Notes: generated from the letters alone by a model not told the origin. 64,000 nucleotides of DNA from Streptomyces dysideae (GCF_001514305.1 NZ_KQ949077.1:231721-295720); one strand, 5' to 3'. Shown: positions 44,810-53,931, numbered from the stretch's first letter. Program-made: numbers and translations.

Positions 44810-45109
44810 GCCGGGGTCGGGGTCCCGGAGGCGGATCCGGCCGCCGGCCCGCCGGGCGGCGAGCTGAAGCCGGGCCAGCAGGTCGACGGCCCCGAGTCCT
44901 GGCGGTCCGAGCCCGCCGACGTCACACACCACGACGCCCGCCCCGGTGGCCTCCAGCAGCGTCCGCACGTCCTCGCACAGCCCGGTCACCTCGTCCCGGG
45001 TGACGGGGCCGACCAGCACGAGTACAGCGGGTGTCATGGCGTCCACGATCGGTAGACCGGGCGGCAGGGCATAACTCATCGCGCCCGGCTGTCCACCGAC
45101 CGGGATCAC
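44693..45109 (-). CDS. STAS-domain protein
   Basis: About 138 residues with the STAS fold used by anti-sigma factor antagonists: VLVLVGPVTRDEVTGLCEDVRTLLEATGAGVVVCDVGGLGPPGLGAVDLLARLQLAARRAGGRIRL. A Gly-Pro-Pro-Gly replaces the usual Asp-Ser phosphorylation site, so switching by phosphorylation is doubtful. The stop lies inside the sigma gene on the other strand (117 bases overlap). The start is unsure: GTG 45109 or ATG 45079. Confidence 0.68.
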   Translation of the reverse strand: MIPVGGQPGAMSYALPPGLPIVDAMTPAVLVLVGPVTRDEVTGLCEDVRTLLEATGAGVVVCDVGGLGPPGLGAVDLLARLQLAARRAGGRIRLRDPDPGLHALLDLVGIRIEMEGEPEQREPALGVEEAVEPGDPAL

Positions 45110-45208
45110 ATTGACCTGCTCTCCTCCCGCCCGGAGGGTTGCCTGTGTGTCCCACGCATCGGACCCACCCGCGATATCCGACGGTCTCCTCCTCACCAGG
45201 GAGGCTCC

Positions 45209-45983
45209 GTGCAGGGGGTGTTGACAGGGTTCGCGGTGATCGCGGTCGTCATCGGCGTGGGCTACCTCATCGGCCGACGGGGCTATCTCGGCGACCACGG
45301 CCGCGAGGTCCTCACCAAGCTGGCCTTTCACGTGGCGTCCCCGGCCCTGCTGTTCACCACCCTCGCCGGGACCGACCTGTCGGTGATCTTCTCCAGCCGG
45401 CTCCTGGTCACGGCGCTGAGCACGGCCGCGGCGGCGGGGGTCTTCGTCGCGGTGGGTGCCGTACGGGGCTGGGGTGTGGGCCGGACGACGATCGGCGCCC
45501 TGTGCTCCAGCTACGTCAACTCGGGCAATCTCGGCATCCCGATCGCCGTGTACGTCCTGGGCGACGCCTCGCTGGTGGCGCCGGTGCTGCTGTTCCAGCT
45601 CATCGGGGTGACGCCGATAGCGCTGACGATCCTGGACCTGACGGGCAAGGGCGGCGAGAAGGGCCCGTTGTGGCGACGGCTGATCACGCCGTTGCGCAAC
45701 CCGATCGCGGCCGGCTCACTGGCCGGGGTGGCGGTGTCGGCGGCGGGGCTGAAGGTCCCGGCACCGGTCATGGACCCGCTGACCCTGATCGGCGGCATGT
45801 CGGTCCCGGCGGTCCTGCTGGCCTTCGGCATCTGTGGTGACGTCGGCGCTGCCTGCCGCGCAGAACCTGTTCACGTACGCCAGCCGCTACCGCGTGGCGG
45901 AGACGCTGGCCCGGGAGTCGATCCCGGTGTCGACGGTGGTTTCGGTGCCGGTGCTCGTCGTGGTGGCGGCGGCGCTCGGGTGA
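45209..45983 (+). pseudogene. Auxin-efflux-carrier-type permease, internally deleted and frameshifted
   Basis: The 5' part from 45209 (MQGVLTGFAVIAVVIGVGYLI...) encodes the first part of an AEC-family carrier through MSVPAVLLAFGI at about 45832. The frame then changes: from 45834 the +1 frame reads VVTSALPAAQNLFTYASRYR and ends VPVLVVVAAALG at TGA 45981, the normal C-terminus of this family. About 50 residues expected between the two parts are missing. The original frame runs on into meaningless sequence. So this is a broken gene with an internal deletion, or much less likely an assembly error. Function before loss: membrane transport of organic anions. Confidence 0.8.
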
Positions 45984-45984
45984 C

Positions 45985-46569
45985 TCAGGTCTCGGGGAAC
46001 TCGCCGGTGTCGATGACGAGGTCGAAGGGAGCGGGGATCTTGATGGCCTCGCCGAACTTGGCCGTGGAAAGGGGGCGGTACACGTCACCCTTCGGCTCTC
46101 CGTAGAGAGTCGCGGTGGGGCCCTCGGGGGCCCAGCGGTCGACGAGGAGGTAGAGCGGGATGCCGGCGATGGCGTAGGCGGCGGGCTTGCTGATGCGGTC
46201 GTGGCGAGCATTGGACTTGGAGGTGACCTCGACGACGAGTTCGGCCAGGGCGGCCGGAATGTGAGAGTCCGTCTCCGAGTCCTCCCGCACCGGGGCCACC
46301 ACGATGTCCGGGATGAGCATGCCCAGTCGTGACGGCACGGCGATGGCCAATGTCTGGAAGACTTCCCAGTCCTCGGGGATCACGGAGTAGAGGCGACGCT
46401 GGATGCGAGCCGCGATCACGTTGTGGCGGTACGCGGGAGCAGGTGACACGGTGATGATCCCCTCGATGATCTCCACCTTGCTGCCCTCAGGCCACTCCAT
46501 TTCCTCCCAGAACCGGACGAGGTCGTCCCAGCTCTGCTCGGGGTCCTGGCTCACGGTGAGTGCGCTCAT
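45985..46569 (-). CDS. Uma2-family (DUF820) putative endonuclease
   Basis: A 194-residue protein of the Uma2 family, which has the PD-(D/E)XK nuclease core: the segment MEWPEGSKVEIIEGIITVSPAP, then LIPDIVVAPV with the Asp, then ELVVEVTSKSNARHD with the E-x-x-S/K type residues, and the YAIAGIPLYLLVDRW block. Streptomyces carry many Uma2 copies of unknown role. AGGAG precedes the ATG at 46569. It directly abuts the decayed carrier gene, convergent. Confidence 0.88.
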   Translation of the reverse strand: MSALTVSQDPEQSWDDLVRFWEEMEWPEGSKVEIIEGIITVSPAPAYRHNVIAARIQRRLYSVIPEDWEVFQTLAIAVPSRLGMLIPDIVVAPVREDSETDSHIPAALAELVVEVTSKSNARHDRISKPAAYAIAGIPLYLLVDRWAPEGPTATLYGEPKGDVYRPLSTAKFGEAIKIPAPFDLVIDTGEFPET

Positions 46570-46609
46570 GGCGGTTCTCCTATCGGTGCGTCACCGAGTC
46601 CAGCATGCC

Positions 46610-46643
46610 GAACGGGACCGGTGCAGGTCCACCGATCCCGTTC
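46610..46643 (-). terminator. Terminator of the nucleoside importer-cdd-deoA operon
   Basis: GAACGGGaCCGGT and ACCGaTCCCGTTC form a 13-bp stem with one mismatch, 23 bases past the deoA stop codon at 46666. Confidence 0.72.
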
Positions 46644-46665
46644 ACTCGAACGAGAAACCCCCTGG

Positions 46666-47949
46666 TCAGGCGATACGCTCCAGCACCACCGGCGGCGCCG
46701 TGAAGTCCGCCCCCGCCGCCGCGATGTCGTACGAGCCCTCCACCGACTGGAGCGCGTACTCGAAGCGCTCCGGGGTGTCCGTGTGGAGGGTCAGGAGGGG
46801 CTGGCCCTCCGTGACCGTGTCGCCGGGCTTGGCGTGCATTTCCACGCCGGCGCCCGCCTGCACCGGGTCCTCCTTGCGGGCGCGCCCCGCACCCAGGCGC
46901 CAGGCCGCGACGCCGATGCCGTAGGCGTCCAGGCGGGTCAGGACTCCCGAGGACGGGGCCTTGATGACGTGCTGTTCCTTCGACGTGGGGAGTTCGGCGT
47001 CCGGGTCGCCGCCCTGCGCTGCGATCATGCGGCGCCAGACGTCCATCGCCGAGCCGTCGGCCAGGGCCTTCGCCGGGTCGGCGTCCTTCACTCCGGCCGC
47101 GTCCAGCATTTCGCGGGCCAGGGCCAGGGTCAGTTCCACCACGTCCGCGGGGCCGCCGCCGGCCAGGACCTCCACCGACTCCCTGACCTCCAGCGCGTTG
47201 CCCGCCGTCAGGCCCAGCGGGGTCGACATGTCCGTCAGGAGCGCGACCGTCTTCACGCCGTGGTCCGTGCCGAGGCCCACCATCGTGGACGCCAGTTCAC
47301 GCGCGTCCTCGATGGTCTTCATGAAGGCACCCGTGCCCACCTTCACGTCCAGGACCAGGGAACCCGTGCCCTCGGCGATCTTCTTCGACATGATCGAGGA
47401 GGCGATCAGGGGGATCGCCTCGACCGTGCCCGTGACGTCACGCAGGGCGTACAGCTTCTTGTCCGCGGGGGCCAGGCCGTCGCCCGCCGCGCAGATCACC
47501 GCGCCGGTGCCGTCCAGCACCGACAGCATCTCCTCGTTGGAGAGCAGGGCACGCCAGCCCGGGATCGACTCCAGCTTGTCCAGGGTGCCGCCGGTGTGGC
47601 CGAGGCCGCGGCCGGAGAGCTGCGGTACCGCCGCGCCGCACGCCGCCACCAGCGGGGCCAGCGGGAGCGTGATCTTGTCGCCGACGCCGCCCGTGGAGTG
47701 CTTGTCGGCCGTCGGGCGGGACAGGGACGAGAAGTCCATGCGCTCGCCGGAGGCGATCATCGCGGCCGTCCAGCGGGCGATCTCGCGGCGGTTCATGCCG
47801 TTGAGAAGGATCGCCATCGCAAGCGCGGACATCTGCTCGTCGGCGACCTCCCCGCGGGTGTACGCGTCGATGACCCAGTCGATCTGCTCGTCGCTGAACT
47901 CACCGCGGTCCCGCTTGGTGCGGATGACGGAGATGGCGTCCATGGCCAT
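46666..47949 (-). CDS. deoA: Thymidine phosphorylase
   Basis: Splits thymidine and deoxyuridine with phosphate into base and deoxyribose-1-phosphate. The 427-residue protein has the family signature SGRGLGHTGGTLDKLESIPG, the phosphate-binding KHSTGGVGDK, and the C-terminal pyrimidine phosphorylase domain (VIKAPSSGVLTRLDAYGIGVAAWRLGAGRARKEDPVQAGAGV). It is the last gene of the importer operon after cdd, 80 bases downstream. AAGGA precedes the ATG at 47949. A terminator follows. Its product feeds the mutase and DeoC. Confidence 0.95.
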   Translation of the reverse strand: MAMDAISVIRTKRDRGEFSDEQIDWVIDAYTRGEVADEQMSALAMAILLNGMNRREIARWTAAMIASGERMDFSSLSRPTADKHSTGGVGDKITLPLAPLVAACGAAVPQLSGRGLGHTGGTLDKLESIPGWRALLSNEEMLSVLDGTGAVICAAGDGLAPADKKLYALRDVTGTVEAIPLIASSIMSKKIAEGTGSLVLDVKVGTGAFMKTIEDARELASTMVGLGTDHGVKTVALLTDMSTPLGLTAGNALEVRESVEVLAGGGPADVVELTLALAREMLDAAGVKDADPAKALADGSAMDVWRRMIAAQGGDPDAELPTSKEQHVIKAPSSGVLTRLDAYGIGVAAWRLGAGRARKEDPVQAGAGVEMHAKPGDTVTEGQPLLTLHTDTPERFEYALQSVEGSYDIAAAGADFTAPPVVLERIA

Positions 47950-48029
47950 GGCTTTCCTTCCGAGGGTTCCAGAAGCCGTACGGCCCCCTGAGCGGCTCGC
48001 ATGAGCAACTCGGAGGGCCGACACGGGAG

Positions 48030-48440
48030 TTACTTGGTGAGATGGTCCGGCCCGAAGGCCTGCGGCAGCATCTCCGACAGCGGCAGGGTGCCCGCCGGGG
48101 TCTCCAGGAGCAGGCCCGGGCCGCCGAACTCGTAGAGGAGCTGTCGGCAGCGGCCGCAGGGGACGAGGATGTCGCCCTTGCCGTCGACGCAGGTGAAGTG
48201 CGTCAGACGGCCGCCGCCGGTGTTCTGCAGCTCCGAGACCAGCCCGCACTCGGCGCACAGGCCGAGACCGTACGAGGCGTTCTCGACGTTGCAGCCGGTG
48301 ACCATCCGGCCGTCGTCGACCAGGGCCGCGACGCCGACGGAGTAGCCGGAGTACGGGGCGTACGCGCGGGACATGGCGTCCCGCGCCGCCGCGCGCAGCT
48401 TGTCCCAGTCGACGTCGGGTGTGTCCCCGGACGAGGTCAT
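48030..48440 (-). CDS. cdd: Cytidine deaminase
   Basis: Deaminates cytidine and deoxycytidine to uridine forms for DeoA. The 136-residue protein is of the small tetrameric type: APYSGYSVGVAALVDDG, GCNVENASYGLGLCAECG with the zinc Cys and catalytic Glu, and VPCGRCRQLLYEFGG with the other zinc Cys pair. The ATG overlaps the stop of the upstream permease gene (ATGA), which shows translational coupling in the operon. Confidence 0.95.
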   Translation of the reverse strand: MTSSGDTPDVDWDKLRAAARDAMSRAYAPYSGYSVGVAALVDDGRMVTGCNVENASYGLGLCAECGLVSELQNTGGGRLTHFTCVDGKGDILVPCGRCRQLLYEFGGPGLLLETPAGTLPLSEMLPQAFGPDHLTK

Positions 48441-49699
48441 GTGCCTTGTCCCTTCCGGTACGGCATGCCGTCCGCCTTGGGCATGCGCAGACTCTGCGCG
48501 GACAGCGCCAGCACGAACAGGGTGACGACGTACGGGGTCGCCGTCACGACCTGGCGCGGGACTTCGTCCGTGCCGATGTACCAGACGAACATCAGCGCGG
48601 AGACCACGGCGGTGACCACAGCGGGGACGTACTTCTTCTGCCACACCAGGTACGCCGCCCCGAACACCAGCAGGATCGCCAGCAGCAGGATCAGCGCGTG
48701 CACGTTGGTCGTGCCGCCACGGAGGTTGAGGCTGTCGGTGTAGCCGAACAGGCCGGCGCCGAGGGCCAGTCCGCCCGGCATCCAGTTGCCGAAGATCATC
48801 GCGGCGAGGCCGATGTAGCCTCGGCCGGCGGTCTGGCCGTCGAGGTAGACGTTCGACGCGACGATCGAGAGGAACGCGCCGCCGAGGCCCGCGAAGCCGC
48901 CCGAGATGATCACGGCGATGTACTTGTACTTGTAGACGTTGACGCCGAGGGACTCGGCCGCGATCGGGTTCTCACCGCAGGAGCGCAGGCGCAGGCCGAA
49001 GGCGGTGCGCCACAGGACGTACCAGGTGGCCGGGACCAGCGCGATGGCGATGACCGTCAGCGGCGACAGGTTGGTGACCACACCGCCGAGCAGGCCCGCG
49101 ATGTCCGAGATCAGGAACCAGTGCTTGCCGTTGAGGGTCCCCAGCGCGCTGGACAGACCCGGAACGTCGAAGGTGCCGAGGGACTCGATGGGCGGGGACT
49201 GCTTGGAGGAGCCCTGCGGGGCGTTCTCGAAGGTGAACTTCGACAGATAGCGGGTGGTGCCCAGGGCCAGGATGTTGATGGCCACACCGGAGACGATGTG
49301 GTTGACGTTGAAGGTGACGGTCGCGATCGCGTGCAGGATCGCGCCCAGCGCGCCGCCGATGATGCCGAAGGCGACACCGACCCACGGGCCCCACTGGTAA
49401 CCGGCCCAGGCACCGAACCAGGTGCCGAGGATCATCATGCCCTCGAGGCCGATGTTGACGACGCCCGCGCGCTCGGCCCACAGACCGCCGAGGCCGGCGA
49501 GGCCGATCGGGACGGCCAGGCGCAGCGCGGTGGACATCTGGCCGGTGGAGGTGATGCCGTCCGCGCCGGTGATCAGGCGGACGATCGAGACGAGGACCAG
49601 CACGCCCGCGATGAGCAGCAGGAGTACCGGGAGCGACATTCGGCGGCCGCCCCTGCCGGGCTGCTTCGCCTGCGGCTTGGCGATGGTCTCGGTGGACAT
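48437..49699 (-). CDS. Nucleoside ABC transporter permease 2
   Basis: A 420-residue integral membrane protein of the RbsC-like/BMP-type nucleoside importer family (NupQ/NupC-type). Segments such as ERAGVVNIGLEGMMILG and FGLRLRSCGENPIAAESLGVNVYKYKYIAVIISGGFAGLGGA are characteristic and contact the ATPase. It makes up one half of a heterodimeric channel with the permease encoded at 49699-50823. The genes overlap by one base (TGATG). About nine or ten helices are predicted. The ATG at 49699 is preferred over the long frame to 49789. Confidence 0.92.
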   Translation of the reverse strand: MSTETIAKPQAKQPGRGGRRMSLPVLLLLIAGVLVLVSIVRLITGADGITSTGQMSTALRLAVPIGLAGLGGLWAERAGVVNIGLEGMMILGTWFGAWAGYQWGPWVGVAFGIIGGALGAILHAIATVTFNVNHIVSGVAINILALGTTRYLSKFTFENAPQGSSKQSPPIESLGTFDVPGLSSALGTLNGKHWFLISDIAGLLGGVVTNLSPLTVIAIALVPATWYVLWRTAFGLRLRSCGENPIAAESLGVNVYKYKYIAVIISGGFAGLGGAFLSIVASNVYLDGQTAGRGYIGLAAMIFGNWMPGGLALGAGLFGYTDSLNLRGGTTNVHALILLLAILLVFGAAYLVWQKKYVPAVVTAVVSALMFVWYIGTDEVPRQVVTATPYVVTLFVLALSAQSLRMPKADGMPYRKGQGT

Positions 49700-50823
49700 C
49701 AGGCCGCCACCTCCTTCTTGGAGTTGTTGTTGCCGGCCTCGGCGGCGAGCTCCGCGCCGACGCGCTTCTGCTGGCGGCGCAGACCCCACTGCCGTACGGC
49801 CTCGTACGAGATGACGACCGCGAAGACGATCAGGCCCTGCATGATCGTGGCGATCTCCTTCTCGTACGCCACCGGGGTCGCGTAGTCGAGGGCCGGGGAC
49901 GCCTTGTCGAGGAAGGCGATCAGGAGGGCCGCGAAGGCGATGCCGCCGGGGTTGTTGCGGCCGAGCAGGGCGATGGTGATGCCGGTGAAGCCGAGGCCCG
50001 TCGGGAAGCTCAGGCTGTAGGTGTGGGCGTCGCCGAGCAGCAGGGGCAGGCCGGACAGGCCCGCGACCCCGCCGGAGATCAGCATCGCGGCGAGGACCAT
50101 CTTCTTGGCGTCGACGCCGGAGGCCGCGGCGGCGGTCTCGGACTCGCCGGTGGCGCGCAGGTCGAAGCCGAAGCGGGTGCGGTTGAGGACGACCCAGTAC
50201 GCGACGCCCATCAGGACCGCGAGGAAGACCAGGCCGTAGATCTCGCCGGTCTCGGGGCCGAGGTCGATGCCCGGGACCCAGCCGGACTCGTTCATCTCGC
50301 CGGTCGTGTTGTTGTTGCCGACCTGGACGCCGAAGATGTTGTCGAGGGTGAGGTAGCCGATCACGCTGGTGGCGATCGCGTTCAGCATGATCGTGGCGAC
50401 GACCTCGCTGACACCCCGGGTGACCTTCAGCAGGCCCGCGATACCGGCCCAGAAGGCGCCGGTGAACGCGCCGACGAGCAGGAGCAGCGGCACCTGGAGG
50501 AAGGACGGCAGCGCGACGTGCGCGCCGACGACGGCGGTCATCATCGCGGCGAGGCGGTACTGGCCGTCGACGCCGATGTTGAACAGGTTCATGCGGAAGC
50601 CGACGGCCACCGCGAGCGCCGCCAGGTAGTACATCGACGCCTGGTTGACGATCAGTACCTGGACGTCGGAGAACCCGGCCTGCTCCAGCATGAGCGCGTA
50701 CGGCTCGAACGGGTTCTTGCCGGAGGCGATCAGCACGACCGAGGTCAGCAAGATCGCCGCGACGAGCGCGATGACCGGGCCGGCCACCGCGAGGAGCACG
50801 CGCTCCCTGTCGAACTTCTTCAT
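49699..50823 (-). CDS. Nucleoside ABC transporter permease 1
   Basis: A 374-residue membrane protein of the same family as the next gene (NupP/NupB-type). It begins MKKFDRERVLLAVAGPVIALVA and has the typical FRMNLFNIGVDGQYRLAAM coupling region, VTRGVSEVVATIMLNAIA and FGFDLRATGESETAAAASGVDAKKM. The C-terminus is a basic cytoplasmic tail (RRQQKRVGAELAAEAG). Its start overlaps the ATPase stop by four bases (ATGA). Confidence 0.92.
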   Translation of the reverse strand: MKKFDRERVLLAVAGPVIALVAAILLTSVVLIASGKNPFEPYALMLEQAGFSDVQVLIVNQASMYYLAALAVAVGFRMNLFNIGVDGQYRLAAMMTAVVGAHVALPSFLQVPLLLLVGAFTGAFWAGIAGLLKVTRGVSEVVATIMLNAIATSVIGYLTLDNIFGVQVGNNNTTGEMNESGWVPGIDLGPETGEIYGLVFLAVLMGVAYWVVLNRTRFGFDLRATGESETAAAASGVDAKKMVLAAMLISGGVAGLSGLPLLLGDAHTYSLSFPTGLGFTGITIALLGRNNPGGIAFAALLIAFLDKASPALDYATPVAYEKEIATIMQGLIVFAVVISYEAVRQWGLRRQQKRVGAELAAEAGNNNSKKEVAA

Positions 50824-52523
50824 CGGGCCTCGTCCTCCGGGGCGGCTGCGTCGCCTTCTTGGCCGGCTTCTACGTCTTCCAGGTGACCGGACGCGGCGCC
50901 GGTCATCGCCGAGCCGAGCGCCTCCGGGGTGATGGTGGCAGGGTCGGCGTCGGCGACCAGCCTCCCGTTGTAGATCACGCGCAGGGTGTCCGACAGGCCG
51001 ATCAGTTCGTCCAGGTCGGCGGAGATCAGCAGGACGGCCAGGCCCTCGCGGCGGGCCTCACGGATGTGGTCCCAGATCGCGGCCTGGGCGCCGACGTCCA
51101 CACCGCGGGTGGGGTGGGCGGCGATCAGGAACTTCGGGCTGTGGCTCATCTCGCGGCCGACGATCAGCTTCTGCTGGTTGCCGCCGGACAGGGAGGCGGC
51201 GGTGACGTCGATGCCGGGGGTGCGGACGTCGTACGCCTCGACGATGCGGCGGGTGTCCTCCTGGGCGGCCTTCGGGTCGAGCCAGAAACCGCCCCTGCCC
51301 TTGCTGTTGGGCTTCTCGGTGACATGGCCGAGGATGCGGTTCTCCCACAGCGGAGCCTCGAGGAGGAGGCCGTGGCGGTGGCGGTCCTCGGGGATGTAGC
51401 CGACGCCCTGCTCGCGGCGCTTGCGGGTGGGCCAGGGGGTGATGTCCTCGCCGAGGAAGCGGATCGTGCCGGAGTCGGCGCTCTTCAGGCCGATCAGCGC
51501 GTCGATGAGCTCGGTCTGGCCGTTGCCCTCGACACCGGCGATGCCCATGACCTCACCGGCGTGGATGGTGAAGGTGACGTCGTCGAGGACGCGCTTGACC
51601 TCGCCGGCGACGGCGCTCTCGGCGGTCATGCCGCCGGTCACGCCGGTCCCACCGACCGCGACGGGCTCGGCCTCGATACCGAGGGAGGCGCCGCCGGCCG
51701 CGTAGACGGTGAGGTTCTCGACCTGGATGACGGGCCGGTCGGTGACCGTCGACTCGGCGGTCTCCGGGGTGGGCAGTTCGCTGCCGACCATCATCTCGGC
51801 GAGCTGGCGGGGGGTCGTCTCGGAGGGGACGGCCGTGCCGACCGTCGTGCCGCGGCGGATGACGGTGATCTCGTCGGCGACCGACAGCACCTCGCCCAGC
51901 TTGTGCGAGATGAAGATGACGGCCAGGCCCTCGGACTTGAGCTCGCGCAGGTTGTCGAAGAGCGCGTTGACCTCCTGCGGCACGAGCACGGCGGTCGGCT
52001 CGTCGAGGATCAGGGTGCGGGCGCCGCGGTAGAGGACCTTGAGGATCTCCACGCGCTGGCGGTCGGCGACGCCGAGGTCCTCGACCAGGGCGTCGGGGCG
52101 TACGCCGAGGCCGTACCGCTCGGAGATCTCCCTGATCTTGCGGCGGGCGCCGCCTCCGATGCCGTACAGCTTCTCGCTGCCCAGCACCACGTTCTCCAGC
52201 ACGGTCAGGTTGTCGGCCAGCATGAAGTGCTGGTGGACCATGCCGATGCCGCGGGCGATGGCGTCGGCGGGACTGTGGAAGCTCACCTGGTCGCCGTCGA
52301 CGGCGATGGTGCCCTCGTCCGGCTTCTGCATGCCGTAGAGGATCTTCATCAGGGTCGACTTGCCGGCGCCGTTCTCGCCGACGAGGGCGTGGACCGTGCC
52401 CTTTCGGACAGTCAGGTGGATGTCGTGGTTGGCGACGACACCCGGGAATCGCTTGGTGATCCCCGCCAGCTCGACCGCGATCGTCGACTGTGCGGTGAGC
52501 GGAGGGCTGCTGGACGCGTCGAT
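50820..52523 (-). CDS. Nucleoside ABC transporter ATPase, two nucleotide-binding domains
   Basis: RbsA-like ATPase with two ABC domains (567 residues if begun at 52523). Domain one has Walker A GENGAGKST (about 58-66) and LGVADRQRVEILKVLYRG; domain two has a degenerate Walker A (GVEGNGQTEL) and signature LSGGNQQKLIVGRE. An insert of about 40 residues separates them. Between the in-frame stop at 52575-52577 and Walker A there is no ATG, GTG or TTG. The best site is an ATC at 52523 with AAGGAG eight bases upstream, which reads IDASSSPPLTAQ. The internal ATG at 52349 would remove Walker A. A homologue beginning MDASSS is what I would expect. A CTG at about 52469 is the other choice. Confidence 0.85.
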   Translation of the reverse strand: MDASSSPPLTAQSTIAVELAGITKRFPGVVANHDIHLTVRKGTVHALVGENGAGKSTLMKILYGMQKPDEGTIAVDGDQVSFHSPADAIARGIGMVHQHFMLADNLTVLENVVLGSEKLYGIGGGARRKIREISERYGLGVRPDALVEDLGVADRQRVEILKVLYRGARTLILDEPTAVLVPQEVNALFDNLRELKSEGLAVIFISHKLGEVLSVADEITVIRRGTTVGTAVPSETTPRQLAEMMVGSELPTPETAESTVTDRPVIQVENLTVYAAGGASLGIEAEPVAVGGTGVTGGMTAESAVAGEVKRVLDDVTFTIHAGEVMGIAGVEGNGQTELIDALIGLKSADSGTIRFLGEDITPWPTRKRREQGVGYIPEDRHRHGLLLEAPLWENRILGHVTEKPNSKGRGGFWLDPKAAQEDTRRIVEAYDVRTPGIDVTAASLSGGNQQKLIVGREMSHSPKFLIAAHPTRGVDVGAQAAIWDHIREARREGLAVLLISADLDELIGLSDTLRVIYNGRLVADADPATITPEALGSAMTGAASGHLEDVEAGQEGDAAAPEDEAR

Positions 52524-52552
52524 GGCGCACTCTCCTTGGGAAAGGGGCCGCT

Positions 52553-52564
52553 CTACGCGCGTAG
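52553..52564. promoter_or_regulatory. Nucleoside-regulon element CTACGCGCGTAG (importer operon)
   Basis: Perfect palindrome lying between a TTGAAG -35 (52578-52573) and a TAGAGC -10 (52556-52551) that are 17 bases apart on the minus strand. It overlaps the -10, so binding would block transcription of importer, cdd and deoA. Confidence 0.78.
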
Positions 52565-52641
52565 CGCCCCTGCTTCAAATAGTGCCCGGACCTGACCGGT
52601 TCTTTTCAGTTACCCGATCCGTTCCGAGCATTCTGCCGCGC

Positions 52642-52681
52642 GAACGGGGCGCGGGGCGGCCATCCTCCCCGCGCCCCGTTC
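52642..52681 (-). terminator. Perfect 15-bp hairpin terminator after the first BMP gene
   Basis: GAACGGGGCGCGGGG (52642-52656), ten-base loop, CCCCGCGCCCCGTTC (52667-52681). It separates the lipoprotein gene from the importer operon, which has its own promoter. Confidence 0.8.
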
Positions 52682-52735
52682 CGTGGCCGTAACGCTTCAA
52701 TTACGGCGCTCTTTGAGCCGGCGCCTGGGGCGGGG

Positions 52736-53788
52736 TCAGGAGGTCTTCACCTTGATGGAGCCGTCCTTGATGCCCTCTTCGGCCTTCTTGATCGCGGCCT
52801 GGATGTCGGCGTCGTCCGCGAACTTCGGGTTGGAGTTCGAGACGCTGACGCCGCCGTTGGAGAGGCTGCCGCGGACCACGCCGGTCGCGGGCTTGCCGCC
52901 CTCGACGGACTTGGCGAGCTCGAACACCGCGCCCTCGACGTTCTTCATCGCCGAGGTGAGGATGGAGTCCTTGTACGCCTTCAGCGCTTCCTGCAGGTAC
53001 TGGTCGGAGTCGACGCCGATCGCCCAGATCTTGGCGGCGGAGGCAGCCTTGATGACGCCCTGGCCGGACAGACCGGCGGCGGCGTAGACGACGTCGGCGC
53101 CCGCGTCGATCTGGCCCTCGGCGGCGTTCTCGCCCTTGTCGGGGCTGGAGAAGCCGCCCTCCTGCGCGGTCTCGGTCAGGTACTGCGACTTGACCGTGAC
53201 ACCCTTCTTGGTGTCCTCGACGCCCTGCTTGAAGCCGGCCTCGAACTTGTGGATCAGCGGGATGTCCACGCCACCGACGAAGCCGACGGTGTTGGTCTTG
53301 GTGGCCTTGGCGGCGGCGACACCGGCGAGGTAGGAGGCCTCCTCCTCGTGGAAGACGAGGTCGGCGACGTTGTCGGCCTTGATCTGCTCGTCGTCGACTA
53401 TGCCGAAGGTGGTCTTCGGGAACTTGGCCGCGGCCTCCTTGACGGCGGGCGCGTAGGCGTAGCCGACGCCGATGACCGGGTTGTAGCCCTGCTTGGCGAG
53501 GGTCTCCAGGCGCTGGATCTTGTCCGCGTCGGACTCGCCGTCCTGGGGCTCGACGGCCGTGGACTTGTAGCCGAACTCCTTGTCGGCCTTCTCCAGGCCC
53601 GCGGTGGCCGCGTCGTTGAAGGACTGGTCACCCTTGCCGCCGACGTCGTACGCGAGGGCGAGACCCAGGTTCTTGTCACCGCCCGAGGAGGAGGCCGAGG
53701 AGGAGGACGAGCTTCCACAGGCGGAAGCGGTGACAGCGAGAGCTGCGGTTGCAACGCCTGCAACCGCGATACGGGACACCCGGCGCAT
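52736..53788 (-). CDS. BMP-family nucleoside-binding lipoprotein 1
   Basis: Extracytoplasmic substrate-binding lipoprotein for the ABC importer. The 350-residue protein has a signal with Cys about residue 24 (VTASAC), a Ser-rich linker, then the Bmp/PnrA-like fold: LALAYDVGGKGDQSFND, YNPVIGVGYAYAPAVKEAA, VGFVGGVDIPLIHKFEAGF, ADVVYAAAGLSGQGVIKAA, IGVDSDQY. PnrA/BmpA relatives bind purine nucleosides. AAAGGAG is nine bases before the ATG at 53788. Preceded by a regulon element and followed by a strong terminator. The next gene is a paralogue with about the same layout. Confidence 0.92.
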   Translation of the reverse strand: MRRVSRIAVAGVATAALAVTASACGSSSSSSASSSGGDKNLGLALAYDVGGKGDQSFNDAATAGLEKADKEFGYKSTAVEPQDGESDADKIQRLETLAKQGYNPVIGVGYAYAPAVKEAAAKFPKTTFGIVDDEQIKADNVADLVFHEEEASYLAGVAAAKATKTNTVGFVGGVDIPLIHKFEAGFKQGVEDTKKGVTVKSQYLTETAQEGGFSSPDKGENAAEGQIDAGADVVYAAAGLSGQGVIKAASAAKIWAIGVDSDQYLQEALKAYKDSILTSAMKNVEGAVFELAKSVEGGKPATGVVRGSLSNGGVSVSNSNPKFADDADIQAAIKKAEEGIKDGSIKVKTS

Positions 53789-53843
53789 GGAATGAGACTC
53801 CTTTGTGCAAGCGCCCAAACCAGGCGCTGGTTCCGCCGCAGCG

Positions 53844-53855
53844 TAACGCGCGTAG
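53844..53855. promoter_or_regulatory. Nucleoside-regulon element TAACGCGCGTAG (BMP gene 1)
   Basis: On the gene strand CTACGCGCGTTA, sharing the invariant CTACGCGCGT. It lies 56-67 bases before the start codon. An AACCAG-N3-CTGGTT repeat lies at 53818-53832 between it and the gene. Confidence 0.6.
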
Positions 53856-53931
53856 ACCGGTAGGAAAACCCCATCTGTCCGGTCCGTTACCGAGCTGTGG
53901 CCGCAGTCGGGGGCGGGGTAACGGACAGCAG

